DNA of 64,000 nucleotides from Cellulomonas sp. Root485 (GTDB taxonomy: Bacteria; Actinomycetota; Actinomycetes; Actinomycetales; Cellulomonadaceae), in assembly GCF_001426705.1 (NCBI RefSeq), contig NZ_LMFC01000001.1, forward strand, positions 967,102-1,031,101, written 5' to 3'. Shown here one piece after another: positions 37,121 through 45,757 of this stretch. The translations under genes and the position numbers were made by a program. Below the pieces are notes generated by a model, which made no database searches, was not told the DNA's origin, and saw nothing but the letters and a program-made list of their open reading frames with translations. Positions within the stretch are counted from its first letter, which is position 1. Each line of letters begins with the position of its first letter.

Positions 37121-37905
37121 GCGCCGCCGCCATCACCACCGTCCGACCCGTCGACCGCACGCCCCGCACCGGCCTGCTCAACGGCCCGTTCCTGACGATC
37201 GAGCTGCGCCGCCTGCTGCGCAACCGCCGGACGGTGATCTTCACGCTGATCATGCCGCCGGTGTTCTTCCTCATCTTCGGCACGGCGGACATGTACACGA
37301 CGCAGTCGGTCGGCAACGGCAACGTCACCGCGTTCATCATGGTCTCGATGGCCCTGTACGGCGCCATGCTGGCCACCACGAGCGGCGGTGCGAGCGTGTC
37401 GGTCGAGCGCTCTCAGGGATGGACCCGGCAGCTGCGGCTCACCCCGCTGCGACCGTCGACCTACGTCTTCACCAAGGTGCTCGTCGCGATGGTCATGGGT
37501 CTCGCGGCCGTCGTGGTGGTCGCGATCGTGGGTCTGGCCAGCGGCGCGACGGGTGACGCCGGCGCGCTCGCGGCCTCCCTCGGGCTCGCGTGGGTCGGCT
37601 CCGTGGTGTTCGCCGCGTTCGGCCTCTTCATGGGGTACCTGCTGCCGGCGGAGAACGTCATGCAGATCCTCGGCCCGGTGCTCGCGCTGCTCGCGTTCGC
37701 GGGTGGGCTCTTCGTGCCGCTCGGTGACGGGCTGTTCGCGGACATCGCGAAGATGGTCCCCACCTACGGCCTGGCGGAGATCGTCCGAGCACCCCTGACC
37801 GGCGAGACCCCGAGCATCTGGGCCGTCGTCAACGTGGTCGGCTGGGCGGCGGTGTTCGTCGGCGGCGCCGCGTGGCGGTTCCGCCGCGACACGGCGCGCG
37901 TGTGA
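37117..37905 (+). CDS. ABC-2 type exporter, permease
   Basis: Encodes 262 residues with six predicted membrane helices and the ABC-2 signatures LIMPPVFFLIFG and NVMQILGPVLALLAFAGGLFVPLG. It forms the membrane part with the ATPase immediately upstream (4-bp overlap). The next gene is a sensor kinase, so the exporter may be both regulated by and a co-sensor for that system, a known arrangement for DesK-linked exporters. Confidence 0.88.
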   Translation: MSAAAITTVRPVDRTPRTGLLNGPFLTIELRRLLRNRRTVIFTLIMPPVFFLIFGTADMYTTQSVGNGNVTAFIMVSMALYGAMLATTSGGASVSVERSQGWTRQLRLTPLRPSTYVFTKVLVAMVMGLAAVVVVAIVGLASGATGDAGALAASLGLAWVGSVVFAAFGLFMGYLLPAENVMQILGPVLALLAFAGGLFVPLGDGLFADIAKMVPTYGLAEIVRAPLTGETPSIWAVVNVVGWAAVFVGGAAWRFRRDTARV

Positions 37906-37942
37906 CCACGAGCGACGCCGGTCCGACCGGCTGCCGTCCGGA

Positions 37943-37948
37943 TACCGT
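37943..37948 (+). promoter_or_regulatory. Candidate -10 (TACCGT), leaderless type, for sensor kinase
   Basis: TACCGT ends 7 nt before GTG 37956. It lies in the 50 nt after the permease stop and supports the later of two possible starts. Confidence 0.45.
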
Positions 37949-37955
37949 GGGCGCT

Positions 37956-39143
37956 GTGACCAGCAGCGAGGTTCCGGACCGCAGCCGGTCGGCGCCGCGC
38001 TGGGGCGGTCGCGAGGCGTTCGTCGGCGACGACGGACCGTCCCGTCCCCGGACGCGGCGGGTCATGCGCGTCGTCGGCCCGGTCATGGGGATCGTCTGGG
38101 CGGTGTTCCTGCTGCAGCCGTGGCAGGCCGCGTGGGACGCCCCGCACGGGATCGAGCGGACGCTGTCCCTCATCGCGATCGCGGGGCTGGCGGTGAGCTT
38201 CGCGTGGGTCGTCCTCACCCGCGCGGGACCGCACGGCAGCAGCCTCCCCGACCCGAGGACCGGCTTCGTGCTTGCGGGCCAGGTCGTCCTCGTCGGCGTG
38301 TCGACCCTCGCGGCGGGGGAAGAGGGCCTGGTCGGCCTCGTGTTCGTGTGCGTCTCCGCGATCTTCCTGATGCGGGACCCGCGGGCGCTGCTGGTCGCCG
38401 TGTTCGCCTCGGTCGTGATCGTCGTGGTGCCACGGATCGTGCCCGGCTGGGAGCCGATCGACGACCTCGTGATCTCGGTGGTCCTCGCGTCCGTCGCCGT
38501 CTACGGTTTCACGCAGCTGGTGCTGCGCAACCGGCAGCTGGCCCTCGCCCAGGACGAGGTCGCGGTGCTGGCCGTCGAGCGGGAGCGCGAGCGCATCGCG
38601 CGGGACATGCACGACATCCTCGGCCACTCCCTGACGGTGATCTCGGTCAAGGCGGAGCTCGCCGGGAAGCTGTTCGACCTCGACGCCGACCGCGCGCGTG
38701 CCGAGATCGCGGAGGTCCAGGCGCTGGCCCGTGCGGCGCTCGCCGACGTGCGCGGCATGGTCTCCGCCACGCGCGCCGTGACGCTCGCCGGCGAGCTTGC
38801 CGGCGCGCGCCAGGCCTTCGACTCGGCGGGCGTCGACGCCGACGTCCCGGGGACGGTCGACCAGGTGCCCGACGACCTGCGCGAGCTCTTCGCGTGGGCG
38901 GTACGCGAGGGCACCACGAACGTCCTGCGCCACGCGGCGGCGAGCCGCGTCCGGGTCACGATGACGGGAGACACGCTCATCGTCGACGACGACGGGTACG
39001 GGCCGGCGAACACCGACGTGGTGCCCGGCAACGGGCTGCGCGGGCTGACCGAGCGGGCCCGCGAGTCCAGGGCGCGCGTGGAGGTGTCCGCGAGCCCGCT
39101 CGGGGGGTACCGCCTGCTGGTGACCACCCAGGGCGCCCGATGA
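37956..39143 (+). CDS. Two-component sensor histidine kinase (DesK/NarX type)
   Basis: Encodes 395 residues. About four to six membrane helices fill residues 30-185, then a HisKA_3 dimerisation domain with ERIARDMHDILGHS (phosphoacceptor His219) and a HATPase domain (EGTTNVLRHAAASRV; LIVDDDGYGP; GNGLRGLTERA). It has no large extracellular sensor, so it probably senses membrane state or its ABC partner. GTG 37902, which overlaps the permease stop, is an alternative start adding 18 residues; neither has a Shine-Dalgarno, and the -10 at 37943 favours 37956. The stop overlaps the regulator start. Confidence 0.88.
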   Translation: MTSSEVPDRSRSAPRWGGREAFVGDDGPSRPRTRRVMRVVGPVMGIVWAVFLLQPWQAAWDAPHGIERTLSLIAIAGLAVSFAWVVLTRAGPHGSSLPDPRTGFVLAGQVVLVGVSTLAAGEEGLVGLVFVCVSAIFLMRDPRALLVAVFASVVIVVVPRIVPGWEPIDDLVISVVLASVAVYGFTQLVLRNRQLALAQDEVAVLAVERERERIARDMHDILGHSLTVISVKAELAGKLFDLDADRARAEIAEVQALARAALADVRGMVSATRAVTLAGELAGARQAFDSAGVDADVPGTVDQVPDDLRELFAWAVREGTTNVLRHAAASRVRVTMTGDTLIVDDDGYGPANTDVVPGNGLRGLTERARESRARVEVSASPLGGYRLLVTTQGAR

Positions 39144-39751
39144 TCCGACTGCTGCTCGCCGACGACCAGGCGCTCGTGCGCGGCGCGCTCGCGGCGCTGC
39201 TGGAGCTCGAGTCGGACCTCACGGTGGTCGCTCAGGTGGGTCGCGGGGACGAGGTGCTGCACGCCGCGCGGGAGCACGCCGCCGACGTCGCCCTGCTCGA
39301 CGTCGAGATGCCCGGGATGGACGGCATCACGGCCGCCGCCGAGCTCAAGGCCCGGCACCCCGCGTGCCGGTCGCTCATCGTCACCACGTTCGGGCGGCCC
39401 GGCTACGTCCGGCGCGCGCTCGACGCCGGGGCCAGCGGGTTCGTCGTGAAGGACACCCCCGCCGAGCAGCTGGCCGACGCCGTGCGCCGCGTGCACCGCG
39501 GGCTGCGCGTCGTCGACCCGGACCTGGCCGTCGAGTCGCTCGCCGTCGGGACGAGCCCGCTGACCGAGCGGGAGCGGGACGTGCTGGTCGCCGCGGCGGG
39601 CGGAGGAACCGTCGCGGACATCGCCCGGGAGACGTTCCTGTCCGAGGGCACGGTGCGCAACTACCTGTCCGCCGCCATGGGCAAGACGGGCGGCCGCACG
39701 CGCGCCGAGGCGGTCCGTCTGGCCCAGGAATATGGCTGGTTGCTCGGCTGA
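39140..39751 (+). CDS. Response regulator, NarL/DesR family
   Basis: Encodes 203 residues. The receiver domain has acidic residues LLADDQ, phosphoacceptor Asp54 (LLDVEMPGMDG), Thr/Lys signatures (IVTTFG; VVKDT), and the LuxR-type HTH is at the C-terminus (LTERERDVLVAAAGGGTVADIARETFLSEGTV region, KTGGRTRAEAVRLA). It overlaps the kinase by ATGA and probably controls the exporter upstream. No target site could be assigned. Confidence 0.92.
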   Translation: MIRLLLADDQALVRGALAALLELESDLTVVAQVGRGDEVLHAAREHAADVALLDVEMPGMDGITAAAELKARHPACRSLIVTTFGRPGYVRRALDAGASGFVVKDTPAEQLADAVRRVHRGLRVVDPDLAVESLAVGTSPLTERERDVLVAAAGGGTVADIARETFLSEGTVRNYLSAAMGKTGGRTRAEAVRLAQEYGWLLG

Positions 39752-39753
39752 GG

Positions 39754-39759
39754 GACACT
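39754..39759 (+). promoter_or_regulatory. Candidate -10 (GACACT), leaderless type, for dus
   Basis: GACACT ends 6 nt before ATG 39766, which has only GGGG immediately before it and no spaced ribosome site. Confidence 0.35.
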
Positions 39760-39765
39760 AGGGGC

Positions 39766-40950
39766 ATGACCCTGACGACTCCTGCGGTTCCGGCGCGCCC
39801 CGGCGCCGTGCTGCCGCCGTTGCGCATCGGTCCGCTGACCATCGACACGCCCGTCGTCCTGGCGCCCATGGCCGGTGTCACGAACGCCGCGTTCCGACGC
39901 CTGTGCCGCGAGTCCGGCGCCGGGTTGTACGTCGCCGAGATGGTCACGTCCCGCGCGCTGGTCGAGCGCGGTGAGGAGTCGATGCGGATCATCTCGCACG
40001 AGCCCGACGAGCGGCCGCGGTCCGTCCAGGTGTACGGCGTGGACCCCGCGACGGTCGGCGCCGCGGTCCGGCTCATCGCGAGCGAGGACCGCGCCGACCA
40101 CGTCGACCTCAACTTCGGCTGCCCGGTGCCCAAGGTCACGCGGCGCGGCGGGGGAGCGGTGCTGCCCTGGAAGCGGGACCTGTTCCGCGCCATCATCACG
40201 GCCGCCGTCGACGCCGCCCGTCCCTACGGCGTCCCCGTCACGGTGAAGATGCGCAAGGGCATCGACGACGACCACCTGACCTACCTCGAGGCCGGGCTGG
40301 TCGCGCAGGAGGTCGGGGTCGCCGCCGTCGCGCTGCACGCCCGGACCGCCGCCGACTACTACTCCGGCACGGCGGACTGGGACGCGATCGCGCAGCTCAA
40401 GGCCACCGTGACCGACATCCCGGTGCTGGGCAACGGGGACATCTGGTCCGCCGAGGACGCCCTGGAGATGGTCGCGCAGACCGGGTGCGACGGTGTCGTC
40501 GTCGGCCGTGGCTGCCAGGGCCGGCCGTGGCTGTTCGCCGACCTCGCCGCCGCGTTCGCGGGGTCCGACGAGCGCATCCGGCCCGGCCTCGGGTACGTCG
40601 CGACGATCGTGCGCCGCCACGCCGAGCTGATGGTCGAGCACTTCGGTGACGAGGGCAAGGCGCTGCGCGAGATGCGCAAGCACATGGCCTGGTACTTCAA
40701 GGGCTACGTCGTCGGCGGGGAGACCCGGGCCGCCCTCGGGCTGGTCTCGACGATGGCCGAGCTCGACGAGCGCCTCGCCCGTCTCGACCTGGACCAGGGC
40801 TACCCCGGGGCCGGTGCCGAGGGGCAGCGCGGCCGGGCCGGGTCGCCCAAGCGCCCCCTGCTCCCGTACGGCTGGCTCGACTCCCGAGACCTGTCCCCGG
40901 AGTTCGCGAAGGCCCTCCACGAGGCCGAGCTGAGCGTCTCGGGCGGCTGA
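39766..40950 (+). CDS. dus: tRNA-dihydrouridine synthase (DusB-like)
   Basis: Encodes 394 residues. FMN-dependent enzyme reducing uridine to dihydrouridine in tRNA. Visible motifs are VLAPMAGVTNAAFRRLCR, the catalytic Cys region DLNFGCPVPKVTRRGGGA, KMRKGIDDDHLTY, VALHARTAADYYSG, VLGNGDIWSAEDA and VVGRGCQGRPWLF. The helical C-terminal tRNA-binding domain has KHMAWYFKGY. In many Actinobacteria dus lies before dgt and dnaG; here 13 kb of sugar and peptidase genes separates them. Confidence 0.95.
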   Translation: MTLTTPAVPARPGAVLPPLRIGPLTIDTPVVLAPMAGVTNAAFRRLCRESGAGLYVAEMVTSRALVERGEESMRIISHEPDERPRSVQVYGVDPATVGAAVRLIASEDRADHVDLNFGCPVPKVTRRGGGAVLPWKRDLFRAIITAAVDAARPYGVPVTVKMRKGIDDDHLTYLEAGLVAQEVGVAAVALHARTAADYYSGTADWDAIAQLKATVTDIPVLGNGDIWSAEDALEMVAQTGCDGVVVGRGCQGRPWLFADLAAAFAGSDERIRPGLGYVATIVRRHAELMVEHFGDEGKALREMRKHMAWYFKGYVVGGETRAALGLVSTMAELDERLARLDLDQGYPGAGAEGQRGRAGSPKRPLLPYGWLDSRDLSPEFAKALHEAELSVSGG

Positions 40951-40979
40951 CGTCGTCGACCTACCCCCGAACGAGCCAT

Positions 40980-41011
40980 GAGTGCCGCGTGACGCCCCGG
41001 TGGCAGCACTC
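40980..41011. terminator. Possible imperfect hairpin between dus and sugar kinase
   Basis: GAGTG (40980-40984) pairs with CACTC (41007-41011), with further broken pairing inside. It lies between convergent genes, so a bidirectional terminator is expected, but the stem is imperfect. Nothing else is seen in 40951-41050. Confidence 0.35.
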
Positions 41012-41050
41012 AGGACTTGTTCGCGGGAGAGGGCCGGCGCCCGCGGTGCG

Positions 41051-41929
41051 TCACACGCGACGGACCCGCACCGTCGCAGCACGGCGGTCGAGGGACGAGA
41101 GCGTGGCCGTGGGTGCTCCCAGGTCGCGGGTGGTCACCGCCGCCGCGCCTGCCGCCGACGCTCGGGCGAGAGCACTCTCGGCCGGCAGGCCGTCCAGCGT
41201 GCCGCTGAGCAGCCCGGCCAGGAACGCGTCGCCGGCGCCGTTGGTGTCGACGACGTCGTCCACGCGTGCGGCCGGCACCTCGATCCAGCCGGCGGCATCG
41301 AGCGCCAGCGCGCCCGCCGCGCCGTCCGTGCAGACCGCGAGCCGGCACCCGCGCGTGACCGCGTCCACGAGGTACGCGCGGGCGTCTGCCAGTCTCGCGG
41401 CGCTGACCACGAGCACGTCGGCGGACGCCACGAAGTCGCGCGGGAAGTCGGCGAGACCGTCGTCGTCGTGCACGTCGCACCAGACGGGCACCCCGGCGGC
41501 ACGAGCCGCGCCGAGGAGGGGACGGCTGTGGTCGGCCAGGTCGAGGACGGCCGCGTCGACGCCGTCGAACGACGGGATCGTGCCGGCGCCCGGGGACGGC
41601 AGCTCCAGGTAGAGCGAGACGCGCGAGCCGTCGTCGGCCATGAGGTTCACGTGCCGCTCGGTGGCAGTGACCTGCTGGACGACCAGCGAGATCCTCGGGT
41701 GCGCCAGCGCGGCGCGGACGAGCGAGCCCTCGCGGTCGTCCCCGATCGCGGTGCGCAGCGTCACGTCGATGCCGAGCGCGGCCAGCGTGAGCGCCTTGCC
41801 CGCCGACGTCCCACCCAGACCGTCGTGATGGCCGCTGGCGAAGAGCGTCTGCGAGCGCGGTTCCGGCAGCGACGGCAGCCGGACCAGCGTGTTCCAGGAG
41901 GCGGGACCGTTGACGAGGACACGAGGCAC
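41051..41929 (-). CDS. PfkB-family (ribokinase-like) carbohydrate kinase
   Basis: Encodes 292 residues. Family features: N-terminal NGPASWNTLVRLP, GGTSAGKALTLAALG, and signature 2 VDDVVDTNGAGDAFLAGLL with the catalytic Asp. It phosphorylates a sugar or nucleoside with ATP; the substrate is not evident. The kinase neighbours no sugar operon directly. GTG 41929 is chosen because TAGGGT ends 7 nt upstream, predicting a leaderless mRNA; an upstream GTG at 41938 overlaps that hexamer. Divergent from the M28 peptidase with a 42-nt shared promoter region. Confidence 0.88.
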   Translation of the reverse strand: MPRVLVNGPASWNTLVRLPSLPEPRSQTLFASGHHDGLGGTSAGKALTLAALGIDVTLRTAIGDDREGSLVRAALAHPRISLVVQQVTATERHVNLMADDGSRVSLYLELPSPGAGTIPSFDGVDAAVLDLADHSRPLLGAARAAGVPVWCDVHDDDGLADFPRDFVASADVLVVSAARLADARAYLVDAVTRGCRLAVCTDGAAGALALDAAGWIEVPAARVDDVVDTNGAGDAFLAGLLSGTLDGLPAESALARASAAGAAAVTTRDLGAPTATLSSLDRRAATVRVRRV

Positions 41930-41936
41930 GGTGCAC

Positions 41937-41942
41937 ACCCTA
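41937..41942 (-). promoter_or_regulatory. Candidate -10 (TAGGGT), leaderless type, for PfkB kinase
   Basis: Minus-strand TAGGGT, 7 nt before GTG 41929. A weak -35 (ATGATC) lies 17 nt upstream and overlaps the divergent -10 of the peptidase gene. Confidence 0.5.
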
Positions 41943-41959
41943 GGAGGGGGTCGGCGCGC

Positions 41960-41965
41960 GATCAT
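41960..41965 (+). promoter_or_regulatory. Candidate -10 (GATCAT), leaderless type, for M28 peptidase
   Basis: GATCAT ends 6 nt before GTG 41972. It coincides with the -35 position of the divergent PfkB promoter, so the two may compete. Confidence 0.35.
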
Positions 41966-41971
41966 GAACGC

Positions 41972-44242
41972 GTGAACGAGACGACGAGGTCCCGCGGACT
42001 CTCCTTGCTCAGCCTTGCTGTCCTCGTGGTGCTGACGGCGGTGAGCCTGTGGACGGTCTGGCCGCCCCCGCCCGCATCTGCCGACGCACCCGCGGACTCG
42101 TTCAGCGCGCAGCGGGCGTTCGAGCACGTGCAGGTCATCGGGCAGGAGGTCCACCCGGCGGGCAGCGCGGCAGCCGGAGACGTGCGGGACTACCTCGTCG
42201 ACACGCTCACCGACCTCGGCCTGGAGCCCGAGGTGGTCGAGGGCGTCGGCGCGACGGGCGCCCTCGGCAGCGGGTACGGGCTGGCCGCCGTCGAGAACGT
42301 GGTCGCGGTCCTGCCCGGCACCGACTCGACGGGCACCGTGTTCCTGGTCGCGCACTACGACTCGGTGCAGGTGTCCTACGGCGCCAACGACGACGGCGCC
42401 GGTACCGCCACCCTGCTCGAGACCGTCCGCGCGCTGCGCGAGGGGCCGCCGCTGACGAACGACCTCGTCCTGCTGTTCACCGACGCCGAGGAGGCCTGCC
42501 TGTGCGGCGCCGAGGCGTTCGTGCACGACGACCCGCTCGGGGCCGACGGCGGCGTGGTGCTCAACGTCGAGGCCCGCGGCTCGTCCGGCCCGGCGATCAT
42601 GTTCGAGACGTCGCGCGGCAACGCCGCCCTGGTCGACGTGTACTCCACCGTCCCGCACCCCGTCGGCAGCTCGATGGCCGTCGAGGTCTACCGGATCCTG
42701 CCCAACGACACGGACTTCACGCCGTTCCGCGAGGAGGAGCGCTTCGCGGGCCTGAACACCGCCTACATCGACGGCTCGGCGGCGTACCACGCGCCGGAGG
42801 ACCGCCCCGAGTACATGGACCTCGCGAGCCTGCAGCACCACGGCTCGAACGCCCTCGCGCTGGCCCGGGCGCTCGGTGACGACGACATCTCCGCGCTGAG
42901 CGTCCCGTCGGCGAACGACGCCACCTACTTCCCGGCCTTCGGAGAGCTCGCGCGCTACCCCGGCTGGCTGGTGTGGCCGGTCGCGGTGCTGGCCGCGCTC
43001 GCGGTGGTGGCCCTCGGGTGGCTCTCCGTACGGCGCGAGCTGGTCACCGGGCGACGGCTGGCCGCGGGCTTCGCGTGGGCCCTCGCGCCGATCGTGCTGG
43101 TCGTGGTCGTGGCGCAGCTGTTCTGGATGCTGCTGGTGGCGCTGCGGCCCGGGTACGCCGAGCTGCTCGACCCGTGGCAGCCGTGGTGGTTCCGGGTCGC
43201 GCTCGTCTCGCTCGTGGTCACCGTCCTGCTGCTGTGGTTCGGCGCGCTGCGCGCCCGGCTCGGTGCTCCCGCGCTGGTGGTCGGCGCGCTCGGCTGGCTG
43301 GCCGTGCTCGGGCTCGTCCTCGCGTCCGTCACACCGGGTGGCTCGTACCTGGCCGCTCTGCCGGCGCTCGCCGGAGCGGTCGGCGGCATCGTCGCGCTGC
43401 GTCTCGGTGACACGTCGCGCGTCGTGGTGCACACGGTCGCCGGGGCTGTTGCCGTCGTGGTGCTCGCGCCGATCGTGATGCTGTTCCTGCCGGCCCTCGG
43501 GCTGGCGACCGGTGCGGCTCCGGCGCTGTTCGCGGTGCTGCTGGGGCTCGCGCTGCTGCCCGTGCTCGACGGTCTGGTCCCGCGGGGCCGCCGGTCGCTG
43601 CTCCCGGCGCTCGGGGCCGGCGTCGTGGCGGTGGCCTGCGTAGGCGTGGGCCTGGTGGTCGATCAGTTCGACGAGGCGCACCCTCTGCCGACGCAGCTCA
43701 TGTACGCGCTGGACGCGGACTCCGGAGACGCCTGGTGGATCAGCTCGGAGGTCAGCCCGAGCGACTGGACCGGCCAGTTCGTCTCGGACCACGAGGACGT
43801 CCACTCGACGTTCCCGCTGCTCGGCACCGACGTGTGGACCGGCCAGGCCGAACCGGCGGACCTGCCCGCACCCGAGGTGACGATCGACTCCGACACGACG
43901 GCGAACGGCGTCCGGACGCTCGAGCTGACGGTCGCCCCGCAGCGAGACGTGCGACTGGTGTCCCTGACCATCGCGGACGGGGGGGTGCAGTCCGCGCAGA
44001 TCGAAGGTCGTGACATCCCGGTGGCCGACGGCACGCTCGCGGCCGTGTTCAACGCGCCGCCGGACGACGGTGTGCACGTGACGCTCACGCTCTCCGGTGA
44101 CCAGGAGGCGGTGCTCCAGGTGGCCGACGGCAGCGACGGGCTCGAAGAGCTGCCCGGCTTCGAGCCGCGGCCGACCGGGGTGGGGATCCTCGGCTCGCAC
44201 ACGAGCGAGCTGGTGCTGGTGGGAACCACCGTCACGCTCTAG
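41972..44242 (+). CDS. M28-family metallopeptidase with multispanning C-terminal membrane domain
   Basis: Encodes 756 residues. One N-terminal helix (about 11-29) leads to an extracytoplasmic M28 aminopeptidase domain with its dizinc ligands: VAHYDSV, YGANDDGAG, catalytic/ligand pair in TDAEEACLCGAEAF, LNVEARG and YHAPEDRPEYMD. About eight membrane helices follow (residues 330-565) and a final extracytoplasmic beta domain of about 180 residues. This resembles the ERMP1/Pff1-like membrane M28 peptidases. The peptidase should act outside the cytoplasm; its substrate is unknown. GTG 41972 is supported by a -10 6 nt upstream. The stop codon overlaps the next gene's -10. Confidence 0.85.
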   Translation: MNETTRSRGLSLLSLAVLVVLTAVSLWTVWPPPPASADAPADSFSAQRAFEHVQVIGQEVHPAGSAAAGDVRDYLVDTLTDLGLEPEVVEGVGATGALGSGYGLAAVENVVAVLPGTDSTGTVFLVAHYDSVQVSYGANDDGAGTATLLETVRALREGPPLTNDLVLLFTDAEEACLCGAEAFVHDDPLGADGGVVLNVEARGSSGPAIMFETSRGNAALVDVYSTVPHPVGSSMAVEVYRILPNDTDFTPFREEERFAGLNTAYIDGSAAYHAPEDRPEYMDLASLQHHGSNALALARALGDDDISALSVPSANDATYFPAFGELARYPGWLVWPVAVLAALAVVALGWLSVRRELVTGRRLAAGFAWALAPIVLVVVVAQLFWMLLVALRPGYAELLDPWQPWWFRVALVSLVVTVLLLWFGALRARLGAPALVVGALGWLAVLGLVLASVTPGGSYLAALPALAGAVGGIVALRLGDTSRVVVHTVAGAVAVVVLAPIVMLFLPALGLATGAAPALFAVLLGLALLPVLDGLVPRGRRSLLPALGAGVVAVACVGVGLVVDQFDEAHPLPTQLMYALDADSGDAWWISSEVSPSDWTGQFVSDHEDVHSTFPLLGTDVWTGQAEPADLPAPEVTIDSDTTANGVRTLELTVAPQRDVRLVSLTIADGGVQSAQIEGRDIPVADGTLAAVFNAPPDDGVHVTLTLSGDQEAVLQVADGSDGLEELPGFEPRPTGVGILGSHTSELVLVGTTVTL

Positions 44243-44245
44243 GGT
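44240..44245 (+). promoter_or_regulatory. Candidate -10 of alpha-amylase gene
   Basis: TAGGGT overlapping the M28 stop codon. It would start transcription near 44252, directly in front of the operator-like repeat at 44254-44279, an arrangement suited to repression. Confidence 0.5.
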
Positions 44246-44253
44246 GGGCCCTC

Positions 44254-44279
44254 CTGCAAGTTGCTGCAACGAGTTGCAG
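44254..44279. promoter_or_regulatory. LacI-type operator upstream of alpha-amylase
   Basis: CTGCAA (44254-44259) and TTGCAG (44274-44279) are inverted arms around a perfect inner palindrome GTTGCTGCAAC (44260-44270). The order TGCAAG-GCTG-CAACGAG recurs between lacI and malE (48751-48773), so both are probably bound by the LacI protein encoded at 47577-48650. Confidence 0.7.
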
Positions 44280-44289
44280 CCCGCTCCGG

Positions 44290-45714
44290 ATGGTGACGAT
44301 GACGCGCCTGCCCGCCCGTGCGACCGCCCTGGTCGGTGCGCTGATGCTCCTCGCCGCCTGCTCGGGCACGCCGGAGCCGTCCGCCGCCGACGAACGTCAT
44401 GACGTCGGCGTCCAGCTCTTCCAGTGGACGTGGGACGCGATCGCCGCGGAGTGCACCGACACCCTCGGCCCCGACGGCTACGGCTGGGTGCTGACCAGCC
44501 CGCCTCAGGAGCACATCACCGGAGACCAGTGGTGGACCTCCTACCAGCCGGTGAGCTACCGGGTGGAGTCCCGGCTGGGCACACGGGAGCAGTACGCGGC
44601 CATGGTGCAGACGTGCCACGACGCGGGCGTCGACGTGTGGGCCGACGCCGTGATCAACCACATGACCGGCCAGGACGCTCCGGGCACCGGCTGGGCGGGC
44701 TCGTCGTACACGCACTACGAGTACCCCGGGATCTGGACGGACGCCGACTTCCACCACTGCGGACTGACCCCGAACGACGACATCGCCAGCTACCAGGACG
44801 CGGCCCAGGTGCAGACCTGCGAGCTGGTCAACCTGGCCGACCTGGACACCGCGACCGAGCACGTGCGGTCGACGATCACGGCGTACCTGGACGACCTGCT
44901 CTCCCTCGGGATCGACGGCTTCCGCATCGACGCGGCCAAGCACATGGCTCCTGAGGACATCGCCGCGGTCGTCGCCGGGCTGCCCGAGGGGGCCGGCATC
45001 GCGCAGGAGGTCATCCGCGGCAGCGGCGAGCCGATCACGCCCGAGCAGTACCTCGGCAACGGCCAGGTCTACGAGTTCGCCTACGCCAAGGAGCTGCAGG
45101 GCGTGCTCGCGGGCTCTCCCGGGCTCGCGCTCGACCTCGGCTCGTCCTCGACGTGGGTGCCGTCCGACCAGGCGGTGGTGTTCGTCGACAACCACGACAC
45201 CGAGCGCAACGGCTCGACGCTCAGCTACGCCGACGGCGAGCGGTACGCGCTGGCGAACGTCCTCATGCTCGCCGGTACGTACGGCACGCCCGTGGTCTAC
45301 AGCGGCTACGCGTTCTCCGACCGCGACGCCGGACCGCCGCAGGACAGCGACGGGACGGTGCTCGACGCCTCCTGCAGCGCGGACCCGCAGGACGGCGACT
45401 GGGTGTGCCAGCACCGCTGGCCGCAGATCGCGGGCATGGTCGGCTGGCGCAACGTCGTCGGTGACGCGGCCCGGACCGACGAGTGGTCGCAGGGCGACGC
45501 CGTGGCGTTCGGACGCGGCGACCGTGGGTTCGTCGTGGTCAACGCCGGCGACGACGAGCTGCGCGCCGACCTGGCGACGAGCCTGCCCGACGGCGACTAC
45601 TGCGACGTGCTCTCGACCGACGACTGCGCCGGGTCGACCGTGCGGGACGGCACGATCACTGTCACCCTCCCGCCCCGCTCGGCACAGGCATGGGACGTGT
45701 CCTCACGCCCCTGA
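44290..45714 (+). CDS. Alpha-amylase lipoprotein (GH13)
   Basis: Encodes 474 residues. A lipoprotein signal ends LMLLAAC, so the enzyme is anchored on the outer face of the membrane. The GH13 barrel has VWADAVINHM, nucleophile Asp214 in GIDGFRIDAAKH, acid/base Glu240 in GIAQEVI and Asp303 in FVDNHDTER, plus the WxxxQHRW region near the C-terminus typical of Streptomyces-type amylases. It has no starch-binding module. It should cut alpha-1,4 glucans into maltodextrins for the MalEFG importer. ATG 44299 is an alternative start. It is alone in its transcript, followed by a terminator. Confidence 0.92.
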   Translation: MVTMTRLPARATALVGALMLLAACSGTPEPSAADERHDVGVQLFQWTWDAIAAECTDTLGPDGYGWVLTSPPQEHITGDQWWTSYQPVSYRVESRLGTREQYAAMVQTCHDAGVDVWADAVINHMTGQDAPGTGWAGSSYTHYEYPGIWTDADFHHCGLTPNDDIASYQDAAQVQTCELVNLADLDTATEHVRSTITAYLDDLLSLGIDGFRIDAAKHMAPEDIAAVVAGLPEGAGIAQEVIRGSGEPITPEQYLGNGQVYEFAYAKELQGVLAGSPGLALDLGSSSTWVPSDQAVVFVDNHDTERNGSTLSYADGERYALANVLMLAGTYGTPVVYSGYAFSDRDAGPPQDSDGTVLDASCSADPQDGDWVCQHRWPQIAGMVGWRNVVGDAARTDEWSQGDAVAFGRGDRGFVVVNAGDDELRADLATSLPDGDYCDVLSTDDCAGSTVRDGTITVTLPPRSAQAWDVSSRP

Positions 45715-45721
45715 ACGACGA

Positions 45722-45748
45722 ACGGCCCCGCCGCGAGGGCGGGGCCGT
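45722..45748. terminator. Bidirectional terminator between amylase and alpha-glucosidase
   Basis: ACGGCCCCGCC (45722-45732) pairs perfectly with GGCGGGGCCGT (45738-45748), 11 bp and a 5-nt loop, between convergent genes. Confidence 0.82.
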
Positions 45749-45757
45749 CGTCGCCGG

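Noticed and set aside
41930..44269. Minus-strand frame continuing upstream of the PfkB kinase for more than 750 codons
   Set aside because: The kinase homology begins at GTG 41929 just after a TAGGGT; the upstream part is antisense to the M28 peptidase and is low complexity.
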